Shown piece by piece: positions 52,124-59,912 of a stretch of DNA of 64,000 nucleotides (positions are counted from its first letter, which is position 1; each line of letters opens with the position of its first letter). Under the pieces are notes generated by a model. It saw nothing but the letters and a program-made list of their open reading frames with translations, made no database searches and was not told the origin of the DNA. Location: the NCBI GenBank assembly GCA_024710355.1, contig JANJUX010000046.1, positions 62,001 to 126,000 on the forward strand, in the 5' to 3' direction. Origin of the DNA: Candidatus Rifleibacteriota bacterium (GTDB lineage: Bacteria > Muiribacteriota > Ozemobacteria > Ozemobacterales > Ozemobacteraceae). The position numbers and the translations under genes are program-made.

Positions 52124-53473
52124 ATGCAGATCAGCCGTTTTCTGCATATAGAGCGTCGACCGGCCGGGGCCGGGGCGACATGGCGGGCCGTATTTCATAC
52201 GGTGATTCTGCTGCTGCTGGTTTTTTGCGGGCAGTCTGCCTTTGCTGACGATGGCTGGGATGACTGGGGCGATACGGGCACGGCTTCTGGCACTTCTGAG
52301 CCAAAAATCAAACGTCCGTTCATCTCTGGTTGGTGGAACTGGCAATACAACGAGTTTTCGTCTTTCGACCAGGGTCGGGTGACTTTCGAGAAAGAGCTTG
52401 GCAAGGGCAGCAAGCTGGTTACCGGCGGCCGGGTTAATTACTACACCGAAGATAACAACAAGAAGTGGAAGGTGTTTCCGGGCGAAAATTACTATTTCTG
52501 CAAGGCTGGCGACTTCGATTTCAAGGCTGGCTTTCTGGTAGAAAGCCTGGGCAGCGGCGACAAGTTTTCGTTTGTCGACAAGATCAATTCACGCTATTTC
52601 CATAATGGGCTGGCGAATGATTATGATCGCGACAAAAAAGAAATCCCCGGGGTAAGGGCGACCTGGTACATCAATAAGCACTTCAAATTTTCGGGGCATT
52701 ACCTGCCATATTTTACCGCGAGTGAGTTTCCTTCGATCTTCAGTAAATGGGCCTATGCGATTCATAAGTCGCTTGCCAACGAGCTTCTGTTTAAGGGCGG
52801 GGTGTACAACGCCGCGAATGATGCCGACTTCGACCCGCAGTTTCACGTGGAACTCAGTTCAACTTACCCTAAGCTCGAAATGCGCTGGCATTATCTGCGA
52901 ATGAAAGAGCGTCTGCCGATTATCAGTCAGGACAAACCCGGTATTTTTAACGGCAGTTATCCGCTTGATGAAACTTTCGCCGTTGATGGCAGTGTCAATG
53001 TTACCGAAGAGTTTCTCATGCGCTACGAGTTCGCTCTGAGTCGCAACCGCACCTGGACAACTTTTGAAAACGGCCATATCGGTAAAAAGTTCTACAGCGA
53101 CCATTATGGTATTCTGCTTGGCACCGACCGCAATCTGCCCAACAACTTCTACGTCAATGTACAGGGCATGGTTTCACATGTGCCTGATCTGCTGAGAACG
53201 ACACCGTTTCAGCTCAACGAAACCGAATATCTCAGTTCGCTGCAGATGCGCCAGAACTTCAGACAGGAAAAGCTGCAGATTGAATTCAATGCGCTCAAGA
53301 ATTTTACTTCGGGCGAGTATGTGCTGACCCCGAAAATTCTTCTGGTTAAATCAGACTACCTGACTTTTGTGTTTGGCTATCAGCTCAATGGCGAGGGCGC
53401 CGAATCGCTTGGCCCGGTTGGCCAGTTTTCAAAAAACAACACCGCCGTCTTCGAGACCCGCGTCACTTTTTAA
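52124..53473 (+). CDS. Outer-membrane beta-barrel-type protein
   Basis: A 449-residue protein. A signal segment (VILLLLVFCGQSAFA, near residues 28-42) is followed by an acidic Trp-rich stretch (DDGWDDWGD) and then strands of alternating polarity throughout, ending in FETRVTF with a C-terminal Phe as in barrels. It resembles the barrel proteins that pair with LolA-like sorting proteins, but I cannot place it in a named family for certain. GGAGG lies only one base before the ATG, so the true start may be elsewhere; the 27 residues before the signal support doubt. It overlaps the convergent gene by 11 bases. Confidence 0.75.
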   Translation: MQISRFLHIERRPAGAGATWRAVFHTVILLLLVFCGQSAFADDGWDDWGDTGTASGTSEPKIKRPFISGWWNWQYNEFSSFDQGRVTFEKELGKGSKLVTGGRVNYYTEDNNKKWKVFPGENYYFCKAGDFDFKAGFLVESLGSGDKFSFVDKINSRYFHNGLANDYDRDKKEIPGVRATWYINKHFKFSGHYLPYFTASEFPSIFSKWAYAIHKSLANELLFKGGVYNAANDADFDPQFHVELSSTYPKLEMRWHYLRMKERLPIISQDKPGIFNGSYPLDETFAVDGSVNVTEEFLMRYEFALSRNRTWTTFENGHIGKKFYSDHYGILLGTDRNLPNNFYVNVQGMVSHVPDLLRTTPFQLNETEYLSSLQMRQNFRQEKLQIEFNALKNFTSGEYVLTPKILLVKSDYLTFVFGYQLNGEGAESLGPVGQFSKNNTAVFETRVTF

Positions 53474-54797
53474 GAATTTCGGCGGGTTTGATCAGATAAA
53501 AGCGATCTGAAATTTTGACCAGCGGGTTGATCGAGATCCACTTCTGACGGTAGTTTTGCGACGCGCCTTCAAAAGTTACATAGATACTGGTGCCATCGAA
53601 TTCAAGATCTTCGGAGCCGGCGGCGATTTCGGCGGTTTTCAGCCAGTTCTTTTCGTCGGCGAGTTCCCATGCTTCGGCGCTGAAGGTTTTCGACTGCCCG
53701 GCCGGCTTAAAGCTTACTTTCGTCGGCGGGGTATTCAGCGGGTTTTTGTAAAGCGCCAGTTTGGCATTCAGGGCCCCGTAAGACAGACTCAGTGCCGCGT
53801 ATTTGCCGCAGATGGCCATGCCCTGAACCGATTCACGGCAGAAGATCAGACGATCAGGTTTAAAGGCAGTTCTTGTGGTATCGCCATCCTTGAATGTATA
53901 TTTCTGCGAAGCAGTAGGCAGACCGTCGGTATTTACCTTGTAGCCTGCGATCCAGGTGTTACGGCCGAACGGGTTCTGGGTGTGATGTGCCACCGGTGCA
54001 AAGCTTTCACTCGAAGCCTTGACGAAGTCGCCGACCCATATCTGCGTGCCGTCGAAGCTGATGAAACTTGCCTTGCTGTCGACTTCGAAGATGCGCTCAG
54101 CGGTCAAATCGATTGCCGGAACATTCAGGCTGGCAGGTATGCCTTTGCTGGCTGAAGTCGGTGCTTTGGCGCTTTTGTCGTTAAGAAAGTCGAGTATTTC
54201 TTCAAGCCGGAAACCGTAAATTTTGAAGCCGGAAGCGACCCAGACATATTTCCCGGCGACAGTCACACCGCCGGCGTGGCCGGTATATGGTTTGCTGCTG
54301 CTCTGGTAAAGGCCGAAGCGTCGTAATGGCTTGCCAGTGGCGGTTTCAACGACGACCAGTTGAGATGGCTCGTCGGTATAGTCGGGTTCTGGGTAATAAG
54401 AAAGCAGCGTATAGCGATATTTGCGTGGTTTGCTCTGCTCTGATGCCGGTATTATGACCTGTTCCGGCAGATAACAGATACCCTGGCAGACAAACTGGCG
54501 CCCTTCGTGACCGGGGATTTTGCCCGAACTGCTGACGAAAGCCGGCGGCTTATCATCGGTAAGTGCCTGATTCAGCTTGCCGGTAAGCTTCTGGTAGCCT
54601 TTTTTCACTTTACTGACGAACCTCTGCCAGAGGCCGGGTTTTTCGGCCTCGGTACTCCCGGCCGACCCGGATGAAGCTGAAGATTGCGAAATGGTTACCG
54701 GCTGATCGGCAAAAGGCGAGATGGCAAAAGCCTCTGAAGCGAAAGACAGAATTATCAGAACTGCGCACAGCCAGGGGCAGATTTTTTTGGCGGTCAT
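53463..54797 (-). CDS. Exported protein, unknown, possibly propeller-like
   Basis: A 444-residue protein with a signal peptide (cleavage after EAFA, near residue 25), a Ser/Gly linker, then repeated segments of the type GGVTVAGKYVWVASG, FISFDGTQIWVGDF and LEFDGTSIYVTFEG. The spacing and the GxxxxVxxG strands suggest a beta-propeller of about six blades. No active-site motif. It is convergent with the barrel gene and divergent from the decaheme cytochrome gene. Confidence 0.75.
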   Translation of the reverse strand: MTAKKICPWLCAVLIILSFASEAFAISPFADQPVTISQSSASSGSAGSTEAEKPGLWQRFVSKVKKGYQKLTGKLNQALTDDKPPAFVSSSGKIPGHEGRQFVCQGICYLPEQVIIPASEQSKPRKYRYTLLSYYPEPDYTDEPSQLVVVETATGKPLRRFGLYQSSSKPYTGHAGGVTVAGKYVWVASGFKIYGFRLEEILDFLNDKSAKAPTSASKGIPASLNVPAIDLTAERIFEVDSKASFISFDGTQIWVGDFVKASSESFAPVAHHTQNPFGRNTWIAGYKVNTDGLPTASQKYTFKDGDTTRTAFKPDRLIFCRESVQGMAICGKYAALSLSYGALNAKLALYKNPLNTPPTKVSFKPAGQSKTFSAEAWELADEKNWLKTAEIAAGSEDLEFDGTSIYVTFEGASQNYRQKWISINPLVKISDRFYLIKPAEILKK

Positions 54798-54865
54798 CGG
54801 TTTTCTCCAATACAGAGTTATTCTTAATATACCATCCTCAGGAGGCTCTGGTTTTTAAAATTGCA

Positions 54866-54894
54866 TTAACAGCCATGCAAAAATGTTGTATTAT
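54866..54894 (+). promoter_or_regulatory. Promoter of the decaheme cytochrome gene
   Basis: TTAACA, a 17-base spacer, then TATTAT, 30 bases before the ATG at 54924. Confidence 0.6.
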
Positions 54895-54923
54895 GGCGCA
54901 AGATCAAGTCGGAGCCAATCTTC

Positions 54924-55748
54924 ATGCGCAAACTTCAGGCGTTAATTCTTTTGTGGTGCTTTTCATTTGCCTGCTTTGTCTGGGCAGGCAGCTATAAAAC
55001 CCAGGCCAATCTGCGTTTTTCACATAAAACTCACGAAAAGAATTCGGTTAACTGCGCTGTCTGTCATGTAAGCCGTGAAGGCAGCGAAACAGCCATGCCG
55101 GCGGTCCCTCCGGGCTGGCAGCCATTGCGGTCGACCAATATTGTCGCTTCAAGTGTCGGCGGTATTTTCTCGCAGAAGGTCGAAGTTGACGATACTTTCG
55201 GGCGTCCCGGCGAGAAGCGTTGTCTTGAGTGTCACTTCAAGGCCCGCGAAAAGAGTGACTGTGGCCTTTGTCATCTCGAGAAGCCCGGCGAAACAGTGCG
55301 CGCCCGCAAACGCCTCGGAAAAGATTTCGTTTTTTCCCATAAAAAGCATGAAAAGTTTGAATGCAGCCGTTGCCATCCCGGCATCACCGAATGGGAAAAC
55401 CTCGATGGTCACATGATCAATGCACAGATGGAAGACTGCCTTGTTTGCCACAATGGCAAGGATGCTCCCAAAAACTGTGTCATGTGCCATAAGCCGACGC
55501 CGTACCCCGCCGATCACACCGGAAACTATGAAAAAAAGCATGGGCTAGCTTATCGGTCTGACCCGCAGCGATGCCGCATGTGCCACGAAGATTCTTCGTG
55601 CATCGAGTGTCATTCGCGCAAGCCCAAAGATCATACGCTGGCGTGGGTTCGTTACCGTCATGGGCTGGCGGCAAAAACCAACCCGCAGAAGTGCCAGGCC
55701 TGCCATTCTGACCCATACGTCTGCAGGCGCTGCCACACCGACTGGTAA
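54924..55748 (+). CDS. Exported decaheme c-type cytochrome
   Basis: A 274-residue protein with a signal peptide (cleavage after CFVWA, near 21) and ten CxxCH heme-binding motifs, from CAVCH near residue 44 to CRRCH four residues before the end (including CLECH, CGLCH, CSRCH, CLVCH, CVMCH, CRMCH, CIECH and CQACH). Several SHKxHEK segments supply likely distal His ligands, in the style of cytochrome c3 / c7-type electron carriers. With about one heme per 27 residues it is a dense periplasmic or outer-surface electron conduit. No reductase or porin partner is adjacent, so it may be a soluble carrier. Confidence 0.92.
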   Translation: MRKLQALILLWCFSFACFVWAGSYKTQANLRFSHKTHEKNSVNCAVCHVSREGSETAMPAVPPGWQPLRSTNIVASSVGGIFSQKVEVDDTFGRPGEKRCLECHFKAREKSDCGLCHLEKPGETVRARKRLGKDFVFSHKKHEKFECSRCHPGITEWENLDGHMINAQMEDCLVCHNGKDAPKNCVMCHKPTPYPADHTGNYEKKHGLAYRSDPQRCRMCHEDSSCIECHSRKPKDHTLAWVRYRHGLAAKTNPQKCQACHSDPYVCRRCHTDW

Positions 55749-55754
55749 GGGTTG

Positions 55755-55783
55755 TTCACAACTTTAAGCAAAGAGAGTATCAT
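55755..55783 (+). promoter_or_regulatory. Promoter of the M20 peptidase gene
   Basis: TTCACA, a 17-base spacer, then TATCAT, with the inverted repeat at 55783-55806 lying over the predicted transcription start. Confidence 0.5.
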
Positions 55784-55806
55784 GTTACAGATGGATTTCT
55801 GTAACA
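55783..55806. promoter_or_regulatory. Perfect 9-bp inverted repeat, operator-like
   Basis: TGTTACAGA, 6-base spacer, TCTGTAACA. It starts at the last base of the -10 box and ends 4 bases before AGGAGG, the usual place for a repressor site. It could also fold as an mRNA hairpin beside the ribosome site. Confidence 0.55.
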
Positions 55807-55824
55807 AAACAGGAGGCAGCCGGG

Positions 55825-57153
55825 ATGGACGGTCTCGAACGGATCAGGATGCAGGATCTTATTGAAAAGGTAAATGAGCAGTGCGATAACTCTTACGAGG
55901 GCTGTGTACAGCTTTTGTCGCGATTGATCGCCTGCAGGTCTCTCAGTGGCCAGGAAGCTGAATGTGCTGAAGTTCTGGTCAGTTTTTTCAATAACCGTAA
56001 CATACCCTGTTTTGTCGATGCGCGCGGCAGTGTGCTTGCTGCGTCTTTCCCAAGGCACGCTTCAGGTGAGCCGCCGGCCGATATGGCTGCTCAGGGGGGG
56101 GGCTGGCTCAGAGCCGAACTCGAAAAAGCCAGAGAAAGAGGCTTTAAAATACTTGCCTTTAACGCCCACATCGATGTGGTTGGCGCCGATAATCCCGAAG
56201 AATGGCGTGATGATCCTTTCAAGGCGGTACGCAAGTTCGGGCGAATTTTTGGCCGGGGGACCTGTGATATGAAAGGGGCACTCGCGGCCATGGCAATGGC
56301 CGTTTCGTTGTCGCGTGAGCTCGACCGCAATTTTGACCGCAACTGCGTTCTGCTCGGCTGTTTCTGCACAGAAGAAGAGGTTGCTGAAGGTCTGGCGTTC
56401 AAAGAACTGCTCGAAGAATTTGCCGTCAGGCCTGATATGGTTCTGCTAGGCGAACCCTCAAAAATGCAGATTGCCCGGGGGCAGCGCGGCAAACTCGAAG
56501 TGCTGGTGGAAACGGCGGGCGTGTGTGCGCATACTTCAGTGCCTGAGGCTGGCAGTAATGCAGCTTATAAGCTTGCCCGCGCCCTGCTTGCCATCGAAAA
56601 CTTCGATGCTGAGGAACGTTTCAAGCATGGGCTTGAGCCTGAGCATATCCTGCAGAGAACGACGATGGTTGCCTCATCGATTGAAAGCTGGCCGAAAAGC
56701 AAAAGTTTTGTGCCGAACCGTGCGAGAACCCATGTTACAGCGCGTCTGGCCCTGGGTGAAAATCTGCAATCGGTTGGTCGTCGCCTGATTGCGGATGAAA
56801 ACTGGCCCGATGCCAATATCACTCCGATTATCTATAAAGGCGTTTCATACAAGGGCAAGGAAAGCGAGTGGAAAGCGGAACACCCGGCCTGGGAGACCTC
56901 GACCGATCACCCGTTTTTTCATCAGCTTTCACAGACTTATAAAGAGCTTTTTGACGCCGAACCGGTCAACAAGATCTGGCCATTTTCAACTGACGGCGTG
57001 TACAGCGCCGGCATGGCCGGAATTCCGACTCTCGGCATCGGCCCCGGGCACGAAGAAGTGGCCCACAAAAACGACGAGTGGGTTGCGGAAGAAGAGCTTA
57101 AAAATGCCCTCAGACTGTACACCCTGCTTGGGTTCTACAAGCCCGAACAATAA
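55825..57153 (+). CDS. M20-family metallopeptidase / deacylase
   Basis: A 442-residue zinc hydrolase of the ArgE/DapE/carboxypeptidase G2 family. Metal and catalytic motifs in order: FNAHIDVVGAD (His, Asp), RGTCDMKGALAAM (bridging Asp), FCTEEEVAEG (catalytic Glu then metal Glu), LGEPSK and, near the C-terminus, GIGPGHEEVAHKNDEWV (metal His). A dimerisation lid with GQRGKLEVLVETAGVCAHTSVPEAGSNAAYK sits between the halves. The pattern resembles YgeY-type enzymes, which cleave amide bonds of small molecules. AGGAGG precedes the ATG by 8 bases. The substrate is not evident from neighbours. Confidence 0.9.
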   Translation: MDGLERIRMQDLIEKVNEQCDNSYEGCVQLLSRLIACRSLSGQEAECAEVLVSFFNNRNIPCFVDARGSVLAASFPRHASGEPPADMAAQGGGWLRAELEKARERGFKILAFNAHIDVVGADNPEEWRDDPFKAVRKFGRIFGRGTCDMKGALAAMAMAVSLSRELDRNFDRNCVLLGCFCTEEEVAEGLAFKELLEEFAVRPDMVLLGEPSKMQIARGQRGKLEVLVETAGVCAHTSVPEAGSNAAYKLARALLAIENFDAEERFKHGLEPEHILQRTTMVASSIESWPKSKSFVPNRARTHVTARLALGENLQSVGRRLIADENWPDANITPIIYKGVSYKGKESEWKAEHPAWETSTDHPFFHQLSQTYKELFDAEPVNKIWPFSTDGVYSAGMAGIPTLGIGPGHEEVAHKNDEWVAEEELKNALRLYTLLGFYKPEQ

Positions 57154-57222
57154 AGCTCCTGAAAACTGGTTTCAGACTGCGGGCGGAAAACCGGATGGTT
57201 TCTGGTTCTTCGGCCGCACAGA

Positions 57223-58503
57223 CTATGCGGCTGCGCCTGTGCCAAGCTGTCCGAGAAACAATCGGTATTCCTGGCGCGATTTGTCCTGGGCTTCGATTCT
57301 TGTCTGATTGATTGCCTCGTGGTGGGCTTTCACCAGTTCGATGATTTCGGCGTCGAGCTTGTTGTTCTGGCCCATTTTATCGATGACGATGATCGTCTGC
57401 TCGTTTGACATGCCCTTGCGATATGGGCGGTCTTCGGTGAGAGCCGTAAACACATCGGCAACCGCCAGCAATCTCGAGCCAAGCGGCAGGTCTTTGCGCT
57501 CAAGCCTGAATGGATACCCGGTGCCGTCAAGTCTTTCGTGGTGGTAAGACCCATATTTATTGATCAAAGCCAGGTCTTCTATCGGTTCGAGAGCGCGGTA
57601 GGTATAAAAAGTGTGACCACGCATCAGGTTGAACTCATCGTCGGTCAGCTTGCCGGGTTTTTCGAGAATTTCGGTCGGAATTGCCAGTTTACCAAGGTCG
57701 TGCAGATAACCGGCCACCTTCAATTCGAAACATTCGTGTTCGTTGAGGCCGGCAAGCATGCCGAGATACTCGGCGGTAGCCGAGACACCACTTGAATGGG
57801 TTGCGGTAAACGGGCTTCTGAAGTCGATCATGCGGCGTATCAGACTCGAGAATGAAAGCAACTCGCGCTTGTTCATGTGAATCGTTTCAAGCATCACTGA
57901 CTGCTCGAGCTGCTTGCTGATCATTGGCGAAACCAGGTCGAGCCAGAAATACTCTTTTTCAGCCAGCTCAAGAAAGGCTTCGACGACTCTTGGCTCAAAC
58001 ATTGCTTCGCCAGCTTCAATGATTCTGGCCTTGATTTCTTCGGTCTGCCCGAGCACGCCTCTTTCGCGGCGTATCAGCAGGGCGATACGGTCGGCGAGCA
58101 TCAGAATGCGACTGCCGAGCGGTACCTGCCAGCCATTGCAGAAGCGGCCCTGGCCGTATTCCCAGGGAGTGTGATGAAATCTGATCATTTCAGCCGCTTT
58201 TTTCATCGGCTCAAAGATGTTGATCAGCTGATAGCCCATTTCGGCGTGAATCTGGCCGTTGGCGTATTCGAATTTGAGGGTTTCCATGCGTTCGGCGAGC
58301 GAAATTGCCCCAACATCATGAAGAATGCCGGCGCAGACGATCTCGTTCTGTTCAACGACCGGCAGATCGAGAGCATCGGCAATGCGCAACGCAATCAGGG
58401 CGACCTGCTTGTGGTGATCGTTCAATACCGGGCTTATCCAGTCGAGAATGTCTGAGAGGCAATTGAGAAAGTCGAAAAGCTTTAATCGATATTGCGGCTT
58501 CAT
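57223..58503 (-). CDS. Double HD / HD-GYP phosphohydrolase
   Basis: A 426-residue cytoplasmic protein. I start at ATG 58503, preceded by GAAGGGAA; an upstream in-frame ATG (58614) lacks a ribosome site. The N-terminal half holds a first HD domain (HHKQVALIALRIADALDL, GILHDVGAIS, RFHHTPWEYG). The C-terminal half is a full HD-GYP domain with HSSGVSATAEYL, LHDLGKLAIP, HHERLDGTGYP and DVFTALTEDRPYR. HD-GYP proteins degrade cyclic di-GMP or related dinucleotides; the intact second set predicts activity. No receiver domain is fused. Confidence 0.9.
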   Translation of the reverse strand: MKPQYRLKLFDFLNCLSDILDWISPVLNDHHKQVALIALRIADALDLPVVEQNEIVCAGILHDVGAISLAERMETLKFEYANGQIHAEMGYQLINIFEPMKKAAEMIRFHHTPWEYGQGRFCNGWQVPLGSRILMLADRIALLIRRERGVLGQTEEIKARIIEAGEAMFEPRVVEAFLELAEKEYFWLDLVSPMISKQLEQSVMLETIHMNKRELLSFSSLIRRMIDFRSPFTATHSSGVSATAEYLGMLAGLNEHECFELKVAGYLHDLGKLAIPTEILEKPGKLTDDEFNLMRGHTFYTYRALEPIEDLALINKYGSYHHERLDGTGYPFRLERKDLPLGSRLLAVADVFTALTEDRPYRKGMSNEQTIIVIDKMGQNNKLDAEIIELVKAHHEAINQTRIEAQDKSRQEYRLFLGQLGTGAAA

Positions 58504-58594
58504 GAATTCCCTTCGAAAAATGGGTTGATGGCTATTATAAGATATTTTGAAGAATTTTTCACCGCTTTTGTGATGTGAAAAGGTATGACAAAAG

Positions 58595-58633
58595 CCTCCG
58601 GTCCAACTGAACACAATGTGTTTGAACCGGAGG
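58595..58633 (-). terminator. Terminator after ssb
   Basis: Read on the minus strand: ACCTCCGGTTCAA... pairs with ...GGACCGGAGG to give a stem of at least 8 bp, followed by CTTTTGTC. It separates ssb from the HD-GYP gene. Confidence 0.6.
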
Positions 58634-58664
58634 TCCGTTGTCTGTCGGACTGTCTCAGTGCTTT

Positions 58665-59039
58665 TTAGATGATTGACGGGTCTTCATCGTTATGGTGGCT
58701 CTCATTGTCAGGGCGGCTGAGAAAAGTTATCTGGTCGCCGACAATCTGGGTAATATACTGGGTCTTGCCCTCGCTGTTCTGATAAGATCTGGTTTCGAGG
58801 CGGCCTTCAACGAGTACTGAGCGCCCCTTTTTCAGATAGCGGTTGCACAGTTCAGCAGTGCCGTTCCAGACAATGATTCTGAAAAATGCCGTTTCCTTTT
58901 TCATCTCGCCTGAACTGGTGCGCCAGCGCTTGTTGATGGCGACAGGAAATGTGGCGAGCGAGCGGCCGTTGCTGGTTTCTTTCATCTGCGGGTCGCGGGC
59001 GAGATTACCGGCAATGAGAACACGATTAACACTTACCAT
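58665..59039 (-). CDS. ssb: Single-stranded DNA-binding protein
   Basis: A 124-residue SSB. The OB-fold core has the usual VNRVLIAGNLARDPQ start, ATFPVAINKRW, FFRIIVWNGTAELCNRYLKKG and VEGRLETRSYQN. The C-terminal tail is short and ends DEDPSII rather than the common DDDIPF, so the peptide that recruits repair proteins is divergent. AGGAGG precedes the start by 7 bases. It is a single-gene unit with its own terminator. It is the only full replication or repair protein in the window. Confidence 0.94.
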   Translation of the reverse strand: MVSVNRVLIAGNLARDPQMKETSNGRSLATFPVAINKRWRTSSGEMKKETAFFRIIVWNGTAELCNRYLKKGRSVLVEGRLETRSYQNSEGKTQYITQIVGDQITFLSRPDNESHHNDEDPSII

Positions 59040-59132
59040 TTTTCTTTCCTCCTGATTTTTGATGACCGCGAAGAGGTCTCACAGGTAAATCAAATGAAAA
59101 GAAAAAAAGGGAAAAAATAATTTAATTTTTTT

Positions 59133-59912
59133 TCAGATTCTTCCCCGGATGGCGTAGTAGACAATGCCAACCCACTCATGAACGGCTGCATGCAGTGATG
59201 TCAGATAACTTTCTGAGGCGTATAAAACACTCTCTTCATTGTGAACGGGCGCCGGCAGCACCTCAAACCCTTTTCTGGCAAAGGTGTGAACCGAGCGAAA
59301 AATGTGACCGTTGCTGGTTACGAGCAGTATTTTTTTCAATCCGGTGCTGGCGAGCATTTTTTCGAGATACTCTGCCTCAGCAGCTGTCGTTACAATATCC
59401 TGACTCACCAGAATCTTAATTTTCGACTGGTCAACTGCGAACATGGCAGTGAAACTGGCTACCCAGGCAGCTTCTGCGTGCCCGAGATACGAGGCATAGC
59501 CGGTGCTGATGAGCAGCATCGGGGCGCGATTTTCCTGCAGAAGCTTTATACCGTGCGTGACTCTCTGAAACCCGCTGTAGCCTGGTTCGCCGGCCAGGGT
59601 TGCCCCTGAAGCCAGAACGACGATTGCATCAGCGTTCTGGTCTGAATGTGGCATGACCAGCGGTGTTGTCAGATAGCCACCGACCGGAAAAGCCGAACAG
59701 ATAAGAACTATCACACCCAAAAGCAGCATGCCGCTTTTAAAGTTGCCAAAATAATGGCTGTGGTACTGATCTTCGGTGTTACGGCTCACGAAATAAAAGA
59801 TGATTGTCAGAACGAGAAAGAGTACCGAAAAAAACTGCTTGAGGGCCGGTGTAAACTGCCCGGTTACCAGAAAATACAGGGTTGGAAGCGCGATAAGAAA
59901 CTTTCTTTTCAT
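59133..59912 (-). CDS. YdcF/ElyC-like DUF218 membrane protein
   Basis: A 259-residue protein with three hydrophobic helices in the first 85 residues, then a DUF218 domain: DAIVVLASG, GFQRVTHGIKLLQENRAPMLLISTG, SQDIVTTAAEAEYLEKML and KKILLVTSNGHIFRS. The family (ElyC, SanA, YdcF) acts in envelope integrity and lipid-carrier handling in the periplasm; the reaction is not settled. The start is directly after the comEC stop (59913), so it is the last gene of that operon. An A/T-rich stretch follows before ssb. Confidence 0.87.
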   Translation of the reverse strand: MKRKFLIALPTLYFLVTGQFTPALKQFFSVLFLVLTIIFYFVSRNTEDQYHSHYFGNFKSGMLLLGVIVLICSAFPVGGYLTTPLVMPHSDQNADAIVVLASGATLAGEPGYSGFQRVTHGIKLLQENRAPMLLISTGYASYLGHAEAAWVASFTAMFAVDQSKIKILVSQDIVTTAAEAEYLEKMLASTGLKKILLVTSNGHIFRSVHTFARKGFEVLPAPVHNEESVLYASESYLTSLHAAVHEWVGIVYYAIRGRI

